DNA of 64,000 nucleotides from Pseudomonas sp. (GTDB taxonomy: Bacteria; Pseudomonadota; Gammaproteobacteria; Pseudomonadales; Pseudomonadaceae), in assembly GCF_017744435.1 (NCBI RefSeq), contig NZ_JAGIBG010000009.1, positions 62,001-126,000 on the forward strand, written 5' to 3'. Of this stretch, positions 40,347 to 48,938 are shown in pieces; within the stretch, counting starts at the first letter, position 1, and every line of letters starts with the position of its first letter. The position numbers were made by a program, and so were the translations under genes. The notes under the pieces were generated by a model, which made no database searches, was not told the origin of the DNA, and was given only the letters and a program-made list of their open reading frames with translations.

Positions 40347-41750
40347 TTACAGCTCACGCCGCCAGAACAACTCATGCCGGCGCACGGCCTTGCGGAAGAA
40401 CTCGTTCTCCCCGTAAGGCGACGGGCGGCGCCCCGCCAGCCAGCGCTGCAGCCAGCGACGCAGGCGGCGCTTGAACGGTGCCGCCGGCTGCAGGTCGTGC
40501 ATCATGCCCAAGGCCATGGCCTTGTCACGCTGGGTTGCAACATCCAGCAGCAACGTGCACGGCGCCCAGGCCTGGTCGGCGCTCAGCTGCGGCGGCAAGG
40601 CCACACCATCGCCGCTGTCGCCCATTGGCCAGCGGTCGTTGTCATGCAGATGGTTGGCGTAGCACAGCAGCGTCTGCGGCTGCCAGGCCAAGCCCTGCAG
40701 GGCCTCCATGACAGCCGCCTGGGCGCAGACATGGTCGGGGTGCGGGTCAAGTTGCGGATGCGGCATGACCAGCACTTCAGGCCTGGCCATTTCCAGCAGT
40801 GCCTGCAGGTCGGCCAGCAGGTTGTGCCAGGTTGGTGCACCATCGCGGTCGGCCGGCAGCGGGAACGGGTTGAACTGCCTGAACGGGCGGATATCGGCCA
40901 TGTCCGCTTCGCGGGACGCAGCAGGCTGATCAGGGGCGGCCTGCATGGCAGGCAGTTGCAGGCAGAAATACCCCAACTGCACGCAGCGCGACTCAGGTAC
41001 GCCAGCCCAACGTGGCACGGCGATGCTGTCCCAGGCGCGCAGGCGGCCCTTCAAGCGGGCGGCCTCCGACTTGCCCAGGCCCATCTGCTGATAGTGCTCG
41101 GCCTCGATCTCGCCTGCAGTCAGGGTCACCACCCACGTCTCGTCGGCCTGGCTGTACAAGCCATAAGCCGCCAGCTCGGCATCATCGGCATGCGGTGCGA
41201 TAACCATTACGCGGCGGCGCTGAAGCTCGACACCAGGGGTTATCCACAGGCGTGGTTCACCCAGCAATCGGCAATACCTGCCCCGCAAGCGCAGCGTGCC
41301 GGCCTGCAGAGCTTCAGCCAGCCCGGTGAGGTTGAGGAAACGCAGTCCATCAACACCGCGCTCGAAGGTTTGCCGATCAGTGCATTCGGTACCGTGCAAC
41401 TCGACCCGCGGATCGAAGAAGCGCCCCAGCCAACCACTTTTGACCCGCACTTCAAGTACCAGGGTTTCATCACCCTGCAATGCTGCGTTCACCTTGAGCA
41501 GCCCATCGCGCAGCACAACTGGCGCTTCATGGCTCAGCTCGCCGAAGCGGTAGGCGTAGTCCTCGCCAGGCGCATAGAACAGGTGATCGGCGAACCAGGC
41601 TTCGTGAGCCGCCCAGAGCAGCGGCAGCAGCAACAGCGGCAGCCACCACCAGGTGAAGATACCCAGCGCCACCAGCACGACCAGGCTGGCGAGCAAGCCC
41701 AGGCGCTTGTTGCGCCGATGGCGCTTGAGCAACTGCTGCTTGCGACTCAC
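40347..41750 (-). CDS. dnpA: DnpA-like PIG-L family de-N-acetylase
   Basis: A 467-residue protein with an N-terminal membrane region (two helices, about residues 18-50) and a C-terminal PIG-L/LmbE deacetylase domain. The zinc motif is altered to APHADDAE, with the later HPQLDPHPDH block providing the second His. In P. aeruginosa the equivalent gene beside mig-14 affects antibiotic persistence and LPS. The start is GTG at 41750, overlapping the mig-14 stop (GTGA), which is better supported than the ATG nine codons earlier. Confidence 0.85.
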   Translation of the reverse strand: MSRKQQLLKRHRRNKRLGLLASLVVLVALGIFTWWWLPLLLLPLLWAAHEAWFADHLFYAPGEDYAYRFGELSHEAPVVLRDGLLKVNAALQGDETLVLEVRVKSGWLGRFFDPRVELHGTECTDRQTFERGVDGLRFLNLTGLAEALQAGTLRLRGRYCRLLGEPRLWITPGVELQRRRVMVIAPHADDAELAAYGLYSQADETWVVTLTAGEIEAEHYQQMGLGKSEAARLKGRLRAWDSIAVPRWAGVPESRCVQLGYFCLQLPAMQAAPDQPAASREADMADIRPFRQFNPFPLPADRDGAPTWHNLLADLQALLEMARPEVLVMPHPQLDPHPDHVCAQAAVMEALQGLAWQPQTLLCYANHLHDNDRWPMGDSGDGVALPPQLSADQAWAPCTLLLDVATQRDKAMALGMMHDLQPAAPFKRRLRRWLQRWLAGRRPSPYGENEFFRKAVRRHELFWRREL

Positions 41751-42643
41751 GCCTGGAACACCGGCACAGGGTTGCACCAGCGGTCCTTGTATTCACGGTC
41801 GGCACGGCCGAACGAGAAACGCAGAGGCTTGTTGCGGCCACGGGCATCTTCCCAGGCCGCCTGGGTATTGAGGAAGCTCAGCACGCTACCCGGGCTGAAG
41901 GCCTTGGTTTCCGGGTCGACACCGCCGTTGATGTATTCGACGCTGATCCACTCGGGCGCTTCGACGCGATACACCAGCTGGATGGCGATGGGCTTGTCGT
42001 CGAGCATCAGCACCGAGCCGATCAGCAGCTCGCGCAGGCGCTCCAGCACATCGGCCATGCGCTCGGCACCGGTGGCCGGGAAGCCCCAGCGGCGCTGGAA
42101 CAGGTCGCAGTACATGACTGCAATCTGCTGCGCGCTGAAGTCGCCGATCGGGCGCACCACCCCGCCCGCCTCTTCCAGCAGGCGCAATTCGCGGCGCTGG
42201 TTGTAGCGGAATTTCTTCGACAGGTCTTCGGGGGTGCGGGCCATGGCCAGCTGCTCCTTCTGTACCTTGAGGCCGCTGAAACGGCCCTGGTTCAGCTCGG
42301 ACAGGTAGCGTGCGGCGTGGCGCAATGGTGCGCCGGCGTCAGCCGCCGCCGGCAGGATGAGCTCGGCATTGCCAAGGTCGAACAGGGCCTTCTTGCCAGC
42401 ACGCTTGAGCACGTCCTTGGACAACGCCAGGTGACGCCCCCAGGTCGGGATGGCGGCTTTGAGTTCGCCCGCCTGGTACCAGCCCAGGTAGCGCACCGGA
42501 ATCTGCGCCAGATCGGCCAGTTGCTCGACCACCAACGGGTGCGTCGCGACGCTGCCGCCAAAACGTGCCCACGCCTGCGCGTAGGTCGGCGCATCGATGG
42601 CCTGCCAACCGCGCTCGCGGAAGGCCTGGATATGATTGAGCAT
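41747..42643 (-). CDS. mig-14: Mig-14-like FemAB/GNAT-fold protein
   Basis: A 298-residue cytoplasmic protein with a GNAT/FemAB-like C-terminal half (SKKFRYNQRRELRLLEEAGG; ISVEYINGGVDPETKAFSPG; SFGRADREYKDRW). Mig-14 in Salmonella and Pseudomonas promotes resistance to antimicrobial peptides. Its ATG overlaps the wapH stop as TGATG, and its stop overlaps the dnpA start, so three genes are translationally coupled. The enzymatic reaction is not known. Confidence 0.85.
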   Translation of the reverse strand: MLNHIQAFRERGWQAIDAPTYAQAWARFGGSVATHPLVVEQLADLAQIPVRYLGWYQAGELKAAIPTWGRHLALSKDVLKRAGKKALFDLGNAELILPAAADAGAPLRHAARYLSELNQGRFSGLKVQKEQLAMARTPEDLSKKFRYNQRRELRLLEEAGGVVRPIGDFSAQQIAVMYCDLFQRRWGFPATGAERMADVLERLRELLIGSVLMLDDKPIAIQLVYRVEAPEWISVEYINGGVDPETKAFSPGSVLSFLNTQAAWEDARGRNKPLRFSFGRADREYKDRWCNPVPVFQA

Positions 42644-43773
42644 CAAGCCTTCCCCACCAGCGCACGAACCTGTGGCAACTGCCAGAACGCCTCGCGCACG
42701 GCCTGGTCGGAGAAACGCTCGTGCAGCCGCCGCAGCATGTGCGCGGCGCAGGCTTCAAGCTGCTGCTCATCCAGCGCGGCCATGTGCTTGAGGCCTTGCG
42801 CCAGTTGCCCGGCATCGGCCAGCGGGAACAGCACGCCAACCCCCTCCACCACCTCACGCGCACCGCCGCAGGCCGTGGCCAGCACGGGCACGCCGGCGAC
42901 CATGGCCTCGAGCAGGACCATGCCGAACGGCTCATGGTCGGAGCTCAAGGCAAACACATCGAAGGCCTGAAAATAGCGACGGGCATCCGGCACCTGGCCA
43001 AGGAAGTCCACCTGCGCGGCAATGCCCAACTCGGCAGCCTGAGCCTTGAGCTTCGCCTCCAGGCGGCCCTTGCCCAGGATTGCCAGGCGTGCGCCGGCTG
43101 GCAGGCCGGGCAACGCTTCGGCAAAGCCACGCAGCAAGGTTGCCTGATCCTTGTCAGGGTGCAGGCGACCGACATTGCCGACCAGCCATGCCTGGGCATC
43201 CAGGCCCAACGCCGCACGGGCCTCGGCACGGGGCACCAGGGCAGCTTGCAGGGCGTCGATATCGATACGGTTGTACAGCGTCTGGATACGCTCGGCCGGC
43301 CACTGCGGCAGGCAGCGGCGCATGTCGTCACGCACCGCATCCGACACGCCCAGCAGGCTCAGGCGCTTGCTGAACAGGTTGGCGAACAGACGCCGGCCCT
43401 TGCGCTCATAGTCGCCGAATGCATGGTGCACGCCGATCACCGGCAAGCCGGTACCCAGCAGCGCGACATAGATCGGCTTGAAACGGTGAGCGATGCAGAA
43501 GCTGAAATTGCGTTCGGCCGCGATGCGCCGCAGGGCACGAATTGCGCCGAGCTTCAGGCCACGCACGGCCTTGGAGCTGAATTCGAGAAACAGCACCTCG
43601 TCCGACGCGCAACCTGCCGCAACCTGCGGGTCGGCGGCGCCGGTGAGGAACACGGTGGTGACCTTGTAGCCGCTGCCCTGGAACAGGCTGGCGTACTGAC
43701 GGGCACAATCGAGGAACGGCCCGTCATAGCCATGGCAGAACTGCAGGATCCGCGTTTCAGAGCGGCTGGTCAT
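42643..43773 (-). CDS. wapH: WapH-like core glycosyltransferase (GT4)
   Basis: A 376-residue GT-B glycosyltransferase. Acceptor-domain start is ILQFCHGYDGPFLDCARQYA, the donor site begins at VGNVGRLHPDKDQATLLRGF, and the E-x7-E motif is SSDHEPFGMVLLEAM. In P. aeruginosa WapH occupies the same place between mig-14 and the carbamoyltransferase and adds an outer-core glucose. Its start overlaps the carbamoyltransferase stop by 17 bases. Confidence 0.87.
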   Translation of the reverse strand: MTSRSETRILQFCHGYDGPFLDCARQYASLFQGSGYKVTTVFLTGAADPQVAAGCASDEVLFLEFSSKAVRGLKLGAIRALRRIAAERNFSFCIAHRFKPIYVALLGTGLPVIGVHHAFGDYERKGRRLFANLFSKRLSLLGVSDAVRDDMRRCLPQWPAERIQTLYNRIDIDALQAALVPRAEARAALGLDAQAWLVGNVGRLHPDKDQATLLRGFAEALPGLPAGARLAILGKGRLEAKLKAQAAELGIAAQVDFLGQVPDARRYFQAFDVFALSSDHEPFGMVLLEAMVAGVPVLATACGGAREVVEGVGVLFPLADAGQLAQGLKHMAALDEQQLEACAAHMLRRLHERFSDQAVREAFWQLPQVRALVGKA

Positions 43774-45514
43774 AGGCGGCTGCGCCGTCCTTCACGACCA
43801 GGATGTCTTCCATGATCAGGTACTGCAGGTCCGAACCGAAGAACATGTTCAGCGCATCGGTCGGCGAGCAGATCATCGGCTCGCCACGGCGGTTCAGCGA
43901 GGTGTTCAGCGACACGCCGTTGCCGGTCAGGTCTTCCAGCGCCTTCATCATGTCGTAGTAGCGCGGGTTGTATTCGCGCTTGAGCACCTGGGCACGCGAG
44001 GTACCGTCCTCGTGGACCACTTCCGGCACCCGGGTCTTCCACTCTTCAGCCACTTCGAAGGTGAAGGTCATGAACGGTGCCGGGTGGTCGACCTTGATCA
44101 TCTGCGGAGCAACCGTGTCGAGCATCGACGGGCAGAAAGGTCTCCAGCGTTCGCGGAACTTGATCTGCTCGTTGATGCGGTTGGCCACGCCCGGCACGCT
44201 CGGGCAGCCGATGATCGAACGACCACCCAGGGCACGCGGGCCAAACTCCATGCGGCCCTGGAACCAGGCCACCGGGTTGCCCTCGACCATGATCTTGGCG
44301 ATGCGCTGCGGCATGTCGTCGAGCTTGCGCCACTTCGGCGCGTTCGGGTGACGGGCGCAGGCGGCGATCACGTCTTCGTTGGAGTACGACGGGCCGAGGT
44401 AGACGTGTTCCATCTTCTCGACCGGCACGCCACGGGCGTGGGAAACGTAGGCCGCAGCACCGACAGCGGTTCCGGCGTCGCCGGAGGCCGGCTGGACGAA
44501 CAGTTCCTTGACGTCGGAACGGGCGATGATCTTCTGGTTGAGCTTGACGTTCAGCGCGCAGCCGCCAGCGAAGGCCAGCTTGCCGGTTTCACGCAGGGTG
44601 TCGCCCAGGTAGTGGTCGATCATCTGCAGGGCGATCTTCTCGAACAACGCCTGCATGCTGGCCGCATAGTGAATGTACGGCTCGTCGGCGATGTCGCCTT
44701 CGCGCTTGGGGCCCAGCCATTCGATCAGCTTCGGTGAGAAGTAGAAGCCCTTGCCCTTCTCTTTATGGCGACGCAGGCCGATGACGTTGGCGTACTCGGT
44801 GTTGATCACCAGTTCGCCGTTCTCGAAGCTGGCCAGGCGGGAGAAGTCGTATTTGCTGGCGTCGCCGTACGGCGCCATGCCCATGACCTTGAACTCGCCG
44901 TCGAGCATCTCGAAACCGAGGAATTCGGTGATCGCGCCGTACAGGCCACCCAGCGAGTCCGGATCGAAGAATTCCTTGATCTTGTGGATCTTGCCGTTTT
45001 CGCCATAACCGAAGAAGGTGGTGGCGTACTCACCCTTGCCGTCGATGCCGAGGATCGCGGTCTTTTCCTTGAAGCCCGAGCAGTGGTAGGCGCTGGAAGC
45101 GTGGGCCAGGTGATGCTCGACCGGTTCGATCTTGATCTTCTTCGGGTCGAAGCCCAGCTGCTCCAGGCACCAGACGATCTTCTTGCGGTAGCGCTTGTAG
45201 CGACGGTTACCCATCAGGATCGCGTCGAGGGCGCGGTCCGGGGCGTACCAGTAACGCTTGGCGTAGTGCCAGCGGGCCTTGCCGAACAGGCTGATCGGGG
45301 CGAACGGAATGGCCACCACGTCAACGTCGGACGGCTTGATGCCGGCTTGCTCCAGGCAGAATTTCGCCGACTCGTAGGGCATGCGGTTCTTCGCATGCTT
45401 GTCACGCACGAAGCGCTCTTCTTCGGCGGCGGCAATCAGTTTGCCGTCGATGTACAGGGCCGCGGAAGGGTCATGGCTAAGGGCGCCGGACAGGCCAAGA
45501 ATCGTCAATGCCAA
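43757..45514 (-). CDS. Core-LPS heptose carbamoyltransferase (NodU/CmcH family)
   Basis: A 585-residue O-carbamoyltransferase. The N-terminal Kae1-like domain has ILGLSGALSHDPSAALYIDG and the metal motif VEHHLAHASSAY. The C-terminal domain has GRMEFGPRALGGRSIIG and FRERWRPFCPSML. Pseudomonas inner core carries a 7-O-carbamoyl group on heptose II, and the P. aeruginosa gene in this place is thought to add it. First gene of the operon down to dnpA and ssg; a TATAAT element lies 70-75 bases upstream. Confidence 0.9.
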   Translation of the reverse strand: MALTILGLSGALSHDPSAALYIDGKLIAAAEEERFVRDKHAKNRMPYESAKFCLEQAGIKPSDVDVVAIPFAPISLFGKARWHYAKRYWYAPDRALDAILMGNRRYKRYRKKIVWCLEQLGFDPKKIKIEPVEHHLAHASSAYHCSGFKEKTAILGIDGKGEYATTFFGYGENGKIHKIKEFFDPDSLGGLYGAITEFLGFEMLDGEFKVMGMAPYGDASKYDFSRLASFENGELVINTEYANVIGLRRHKEKGKGFYFSPKLIEWLGPKREGDIADEPYIHYAASMQALFEKIALQMIDHYLGDTLRETGKLAFAGGCALNVKLNQKIIARSDVKELFVQPASGDAGTAVGAAAYVSHARGVPVEKMEHVYLGPSYSNEDVIAACARHPNAPKWRKLDDMPQRIAKIMVEGNPVAWFQGRMEFGPRALGGRSIIGCPSVPGVANRINEQIKFRERWRPFCPSMLDTVAPQMIKVDHPAPFMTFTFEVAEEWKTRVPEVVHEDGTSRAQVLKREYNPRYYDMMKALEDLTGNGVSLNTSLNRRGEPMICSPTDALNMFFGSDLQYLIMEDILVVKDGAAAYDQPL

Positions 45515-45583
45515 GGGATTAGCCTCTTCATTCGGTAGAGATGCGCCAGCGGCCTCATGGGCGGGTGGCGGCTAAAGGGCGAG

Positions 45584-45589
45584 ATTATA
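45584..45589 (-). promoter_or_regulatory. Candidate -10 element of the core LPS operon
   Basis: A perfect TATAAT on the minus strand, 70 bases before the carbamoyltransferase start. No good -35 lies at 16-18 bases, so the assignment is tentative. Confidence 0.35.
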
Positions 45590-45619
45590 ACGCAAACAAT
45601 GAGGGAGACACTGCATTAA

Positions 45620-45708
45620 CCTGTGGGAACGGGCTACCCCGCGAAGCAGGCGCCGCGGCACATGGCACCGGCTTTGCCGGTGTTCGCGGGCGAGCCCGCT
45701 CCCACAAG
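45620..45708. repeat. Inverted pair of family A REP sequences
   Basis: A degenerate copy (CCTGTGGGAACGGGCTACCC) faces a well-conserved copy (GCGGGCGAGCCCGCTCCCAC). The GGCACCGGCTTTGCCGGTG arm is the same as at 4-50. It lies between rlmJ and the LPS operon. Confidence 0.82.
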
Positions 45709-45725
45709 GGACTTGTAGCGCCTGG

Positions 45726-46562
45726 TTACTCGGCGATCAGCCAGTCCATGCGGAAGCTGCCAGCCGTCTGTGCCAGCTCCTTGGCCAGCCACGGCAGCAG
45801 CTCGCGCAGCTCCTCTTCCAGCCCCCACGGCGGGTTGGCAATGGCCAAACCCGAACCATTGAGGCCCTGCGGGCTGTCCTGATGATGCACATACAGCTCG
45901 ACCCGCAGCAGTTTCGGCGCGCCGGTGCTGGTCAGGTCCTGGTAGAAGCGGGTCAGCGAGCGCTGGTCCTTGATCGGGTACCAGATGGCCGCGACGGTCT
46001 GGCGCATGCGGCCGATCGCCTCTTTCATCGAATTGGTGCAGCGCTTGAGCTCGTCAGCCTGCTCGAACGGCGGGTCGATCAGCATGATCGCGCGCTTTTC
46101 CTGCACGGGCAGCAAGGCACGTGGCACATGCCAGCCTTCGCCCAGGTGCACGACCACACGCGGGTCCTTCTTCATGTTCTCTTTGAGCAGCGGACCGTCT
46201 TCCGGGTGCTTCTCATTGAGCAGCGCACGGTCCTGCTGGCGCATCAGGCGACGCGCCAGCTCGGGCGAACCCGGGTAGTAGCGCAGCTCACCATCGGCAT
46301 TCAGGCGCTTGATGATGCGCAGGTAGTCCGCAGCCATCGCCGGCAGGTCATCGCGGTTCCACAGGCGGGCGACGCCTTCCAGGTACTCGCCGGTGCGGGT
46401 CGCCTGATCGCCTTGCAAGTCGTACAGACCGAGGCCGGCATGGGTGTCGATGTAGGCGAACGGCTGCTCCTTGCGCGACATCAGGGCGATGAGGCGGGTC
46501 AGCACGATATGTTTGAGGACGTCGGCGTGGTTGCCGGCATGGAAGGCGTGACGATAGTTCAT
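45726..46562 (-). CDS. rlmJ: 23S rRNA (adenine(2030)-N6)-methyltransferase
   Basis: A 278-residue SAM-dependent methyltransferase that modifies A2030 of 23S rRNA. The family N-terminus MNYRHAFHAGNHADVLKH is exact. The SAM loop is YIDTHAGLGLYDL and the catalytic motif is LIDPPFE, with a conserved NPPWGLEEEL near the C-terminus. AGGAG precedes the ATG. It is divergent from a small unknown gene. Confidence 0.95.
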   Translation of the reverse strand: MNYRHAFHAGNHADVLKHIVLTRLIALMSRKEQPFAYIDTHAGLGLYDLQGDQATRTGEYLEGVARLWNRDDLPAMAADYLRIIKRLNADGELRYYPGSPELARRLMRQQDRALLNEKHPEDGPLLKENMKKDPRVVVHLGEGWHVPRALLPVQEKRAIMLIDPPFEQADELKRCTNSMKEAIGRMRQTVAAIWYPIKDQRSLTRFYQDLTSTGAPKLLRVELYVHHQDSPQGLNGSGLAIANPPWGLEEELRELLPWLAKELAQTAGSFRMDWLIAE

Positions 46563-46739
46563 GGCAACTCCTGCGGGGGTGGCAAGTTTACCTCGTAAGA
46601 CGGGTGCAGTCAGGTATGTCGGTCACTTTCAAGGCTAGCCAACCATTGCAGCCGCCATCTTCACAGGCAGCCATTCCTTGTTCTTCCACGCAGGTCGACA
46701 ACCAACAATGGTGCCTCCACTCACCAAGGAGCACTTCAC

Positions 46740-46997
46740 ATGAAAGCTTCCATCCAGTTTGACAACACCATGGCACCCCTGCTGCACGGCGACCTCGGCA
46801 TCGCCAATGCGCCCTACACCGCCATACTTGAAATCAAGAAGCCCGACGGCAGCGTTGACAACCTGGCAGTGCCAAGCTCGGCTGGCACAACCTGGTCGAT
46901 GACGCTGGGCGAATATGCCCCCGGAGCTTACGAGGCGCTGATCCGCCCAAGGGAAGCCAACGCATTCGAAGCAACCCGATTGAAGTTCTCGCTGTAA
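46740..46997 (+). CDS. Small hypothetical protein (85 aa)
   Basis: An 85-residue protein that I do not recognise, with a convincing AAGGAG ribosome site 8 bases before the ATG. It has no signal peptide or membrane helix. The pattern ILEIKKPDGSVDNLAVPSS then TWSMTLGEYAPGAYEALIR suggests a small beta-sandwich. It is followed by a strong palindrome. Codon use is less G+C-rich at third positions than the neighbours, which may mean a lower-expressed or more recent gene. Confidence 0.65.
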   Translation: MKASIQFDNTMAPLLHGDLGIANAPYTAILEIKKPDGSVDNLAVPSSAGTTWSMTLGEYAPGAYEALIRPREANAFEATRLKFSL

Positions 46998-47011
46998 GCA
47001 GCCGTCACTAA

Positions 47012-47058
47012 AAACGCAAGCGGCCCGAACAATCAGATTGTTCGGGCCGCTCGCGTTT
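47012..47058. terminator. Strong bidirectional hairpin between the 85-aa gene and putP
   Basis: Perfect 15-bp arms (GCGGCCCGAACAATC and its complement) around a single A, extended by AAACGC / GCGTTT. It sits between two convergent stops and can form on both strands. Confidence 0.8.
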
Positions 47059-47101
47059 AACGGGCCAATGTCAGCGCCAACCACGGCTGCTGGCATAAGC
47101 G

Positions 47102-48580
47102 TTACTTGTCAGCGTGATACGCCGCATCTGCAGTCTCGAAACGCTGCACCATCACCTGCGACGGGCTGCCCAGCTTGCTCACCAGAATGATGGCGATGCT
47201 GGCGAACAGGAAGCCAGGGATGATTTCGTACAGGCCGAGGGTGTCGAAGTTCTTCCACAGGATCACGGTCAGCGCACCCACCACGATACCGGCCAGCGCG
47301 CCGTTACGGGTCATGCCTTTCCACAGCACCGAAATCAGCACCACCGGGCCGAACGCAGCACCGAAACCGGCCCAGGCGTAGGCCACCAGGCCCAGCACAC
47401 GGTTTTCCGGGTTGGCCGCCATGGCAATGGCGATCAGGGCCACGGCCAGCACCATCAGGCGGCCGACCCACACCAGCTCGCCCTGCGAAGCGTTCTTGCG
47501 CAGGAAGGCCTTGTAGAAGTCTTCGGTCAAAGCGCTGGAGCAGACCAGCAGCTGGCAGCTCAGGGTACTCATCACCGCCGCCAGGATGGCCGACAGCAGT
47601 ACACCGGCGATCCACGGGTTGAACAGGATCTTGGCCAGTTCGATAAACACGCGCTCATGGTTCTCGGTGACCGGGCCGGCCAGGTCAGGGTGCGCCGAGA
47701 AGTAGGCGATACCGAAGAAGCCCACGGCGCAGGTACCGGCCAGGCACAGGATCATCCAGGTCATGGAGATGCGACGCGCCTTGGCGATCGACTTGACCGA
47801 GTCGGCGGCCATGAAGCGCGCCAGGATGTGCGGCTGGCCGAAGTATCCCAGCCCCCAGCCCATCAGCGAAATGATGCCGATGAAGGTTGCACCCTTGAAC
47901 ATGTCAAAGTGCGCAGGGTTCTGCGCCTCGATGGCCAGGAAGGTGGTGTCGAAGCCACCCGTCGAGATCAGCACGATGATCGGCGTGAGGATCAGGGCGA
48001 AGATCATCAGCGAGGCCTGCACGGTGTCAGTCCAGCTGACCGCCAGGAAACCACCGATGAAGGTGTAGGCGATGGTTGCCGCAGCACCGGCCCACAGGGC
48101 GGTTTCATACGACATGCCGAAGGTGCTCTCGAACAGGCGCGCACCTGCGACGATGCCAGAGGCGCAATAGATGGTGAAGAACACCAGGATGACGATCGCC
48201 GAGATGATCCGCAGCAAACCGCTGTGGTCTTCGAAGCGGCTCGAGAAGTAGTCCGGCAGGGTCAGCGCATCGCCGTTGTGCTCGGTCTGCACGCGCAGAC
48301 GGCCAGCGACGAACAGCCAGTTCAGGTAAGCGCCTACGGTCAGGCCGATGGCGATCCAGGCTTCGGAAAGGCCGGAGAAGTAGATGGCACCCGGCAGGCC
48401 CATCAGCAGCCAGCCGCTCATGTCGGAAGCACCGGCGGAGAGTGCGGTGACCACGCTACCCAGGCTGCGACCGCCGAGGATGTAGTCGGAAAGGTTCTTG
48501 GTGGAGCGATAGGCTGCGAAACCGATCAGCACCATTGCCGCGATGTAGATCACGAAGGTGATCGTTAGTGGATTGCCCAT
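47102..48580 (-). CDS. putP: Sodium/proline symporter
   Basis: A 492-residue SSS-family transporter with about 13 helices. The conserved sodium-site region ALSAGASDMSGWLLMGLPGA near residue 45 and the GWGLGYFGQPHILARFMA block match PutP. AGGG lies 8 bases upstream of the ATG. It is divergent from putA and shares its operator-rich control region, so it is expected to be induced by proline through PutA. Confidence 0.96.
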   Translation of the reverse strand: MGNPLTITFVIYIAAMVLIGFAAYRSTKNLSDYILGGRSLGSVVTALSAGASDMSGWLLMGLPGAIYFSGLSEAWIAIGLTVGAYLNWLFVAGRLRVQTEHNGDALTLPDYFSSRFEDHSGLLRIISAIVILVFFTIYCASGIVAGARLFESTFGMSYETALWAGAAATIAYTFIGGFLAVSWTDTVQASLMIFALILTPIIVLISTGGFDTTFLAIEAQNPAHFDMFKGATFIGIISLMGWGLGYFGQPHILARFMAADSVKSIAKARRISMTWMILCLAGTCAVGFFGIAYFSAHPDLAGPVTENHERVFIELAKILFNPWIAGVLLSAILAAVMSTLSCQLLVCSSALTEDFYKAFLRKNASQGELVWVGRLMVLAVALIAIAMAANPENRVLGLVAYAWAGFGAAFGPVVLISVLWKGMTRNGALAGIVVGALTVILWKNFDTLGLYEIIPGFLFASIAIILVSKLGSPSQVMVQRFETADAAYHADK

Positions 48581-48938
48581 GCGTGTGCCCTGGCGTTTGT
48601 TTTTATCTCATGCACAACCCTCTTCACGACGGTTGCACCCAGGCGGCGAATGCTATGCAACAACGCAAAGTCGGTGCAACCACTTTTCATTTGCCAGTTG
48701 CACCCAGACGTGCATTTTCAGAAAAACCCTGTTTTTTGCTTCATTTCGGAGCAAAAACCTCGTTTCTAATAAGAAACCGCGCTGTAAAAGTTCCTTTTCG
48801 AGCTATAGGAAATGCCACCAGACGAGTTGCACCTTTTCTTCATAAATTTAGGGTTGCACCTGGTTGCACCCGAAATCACCTACAGCTAATCTTGGCGCCA
48901 GCTTAAGCCACAACCGTGGCAATAATGAGGATAAGAAA
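48581..48938. promoter_or_regulatory. putP-putA control region with seven GTTGCA operators
   Basis: The 358-bp divergent gap has seven copies of the PutA operator core GTTGCA on either strand: 48632, 48656 (reverse), 48675 (reverse), 48697, 48826, 48853 and 48863. Six share an extended form close to (G/A)GTTGCACC. The last two are direct repeats one helical turn apart. E. coli PutA binds GTTGCA through its ribbon-helix-helix domain, which is present in the PutA encoded here. The segment is also notably A+T-richer than the genes beside it. Confidence 0.85.
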
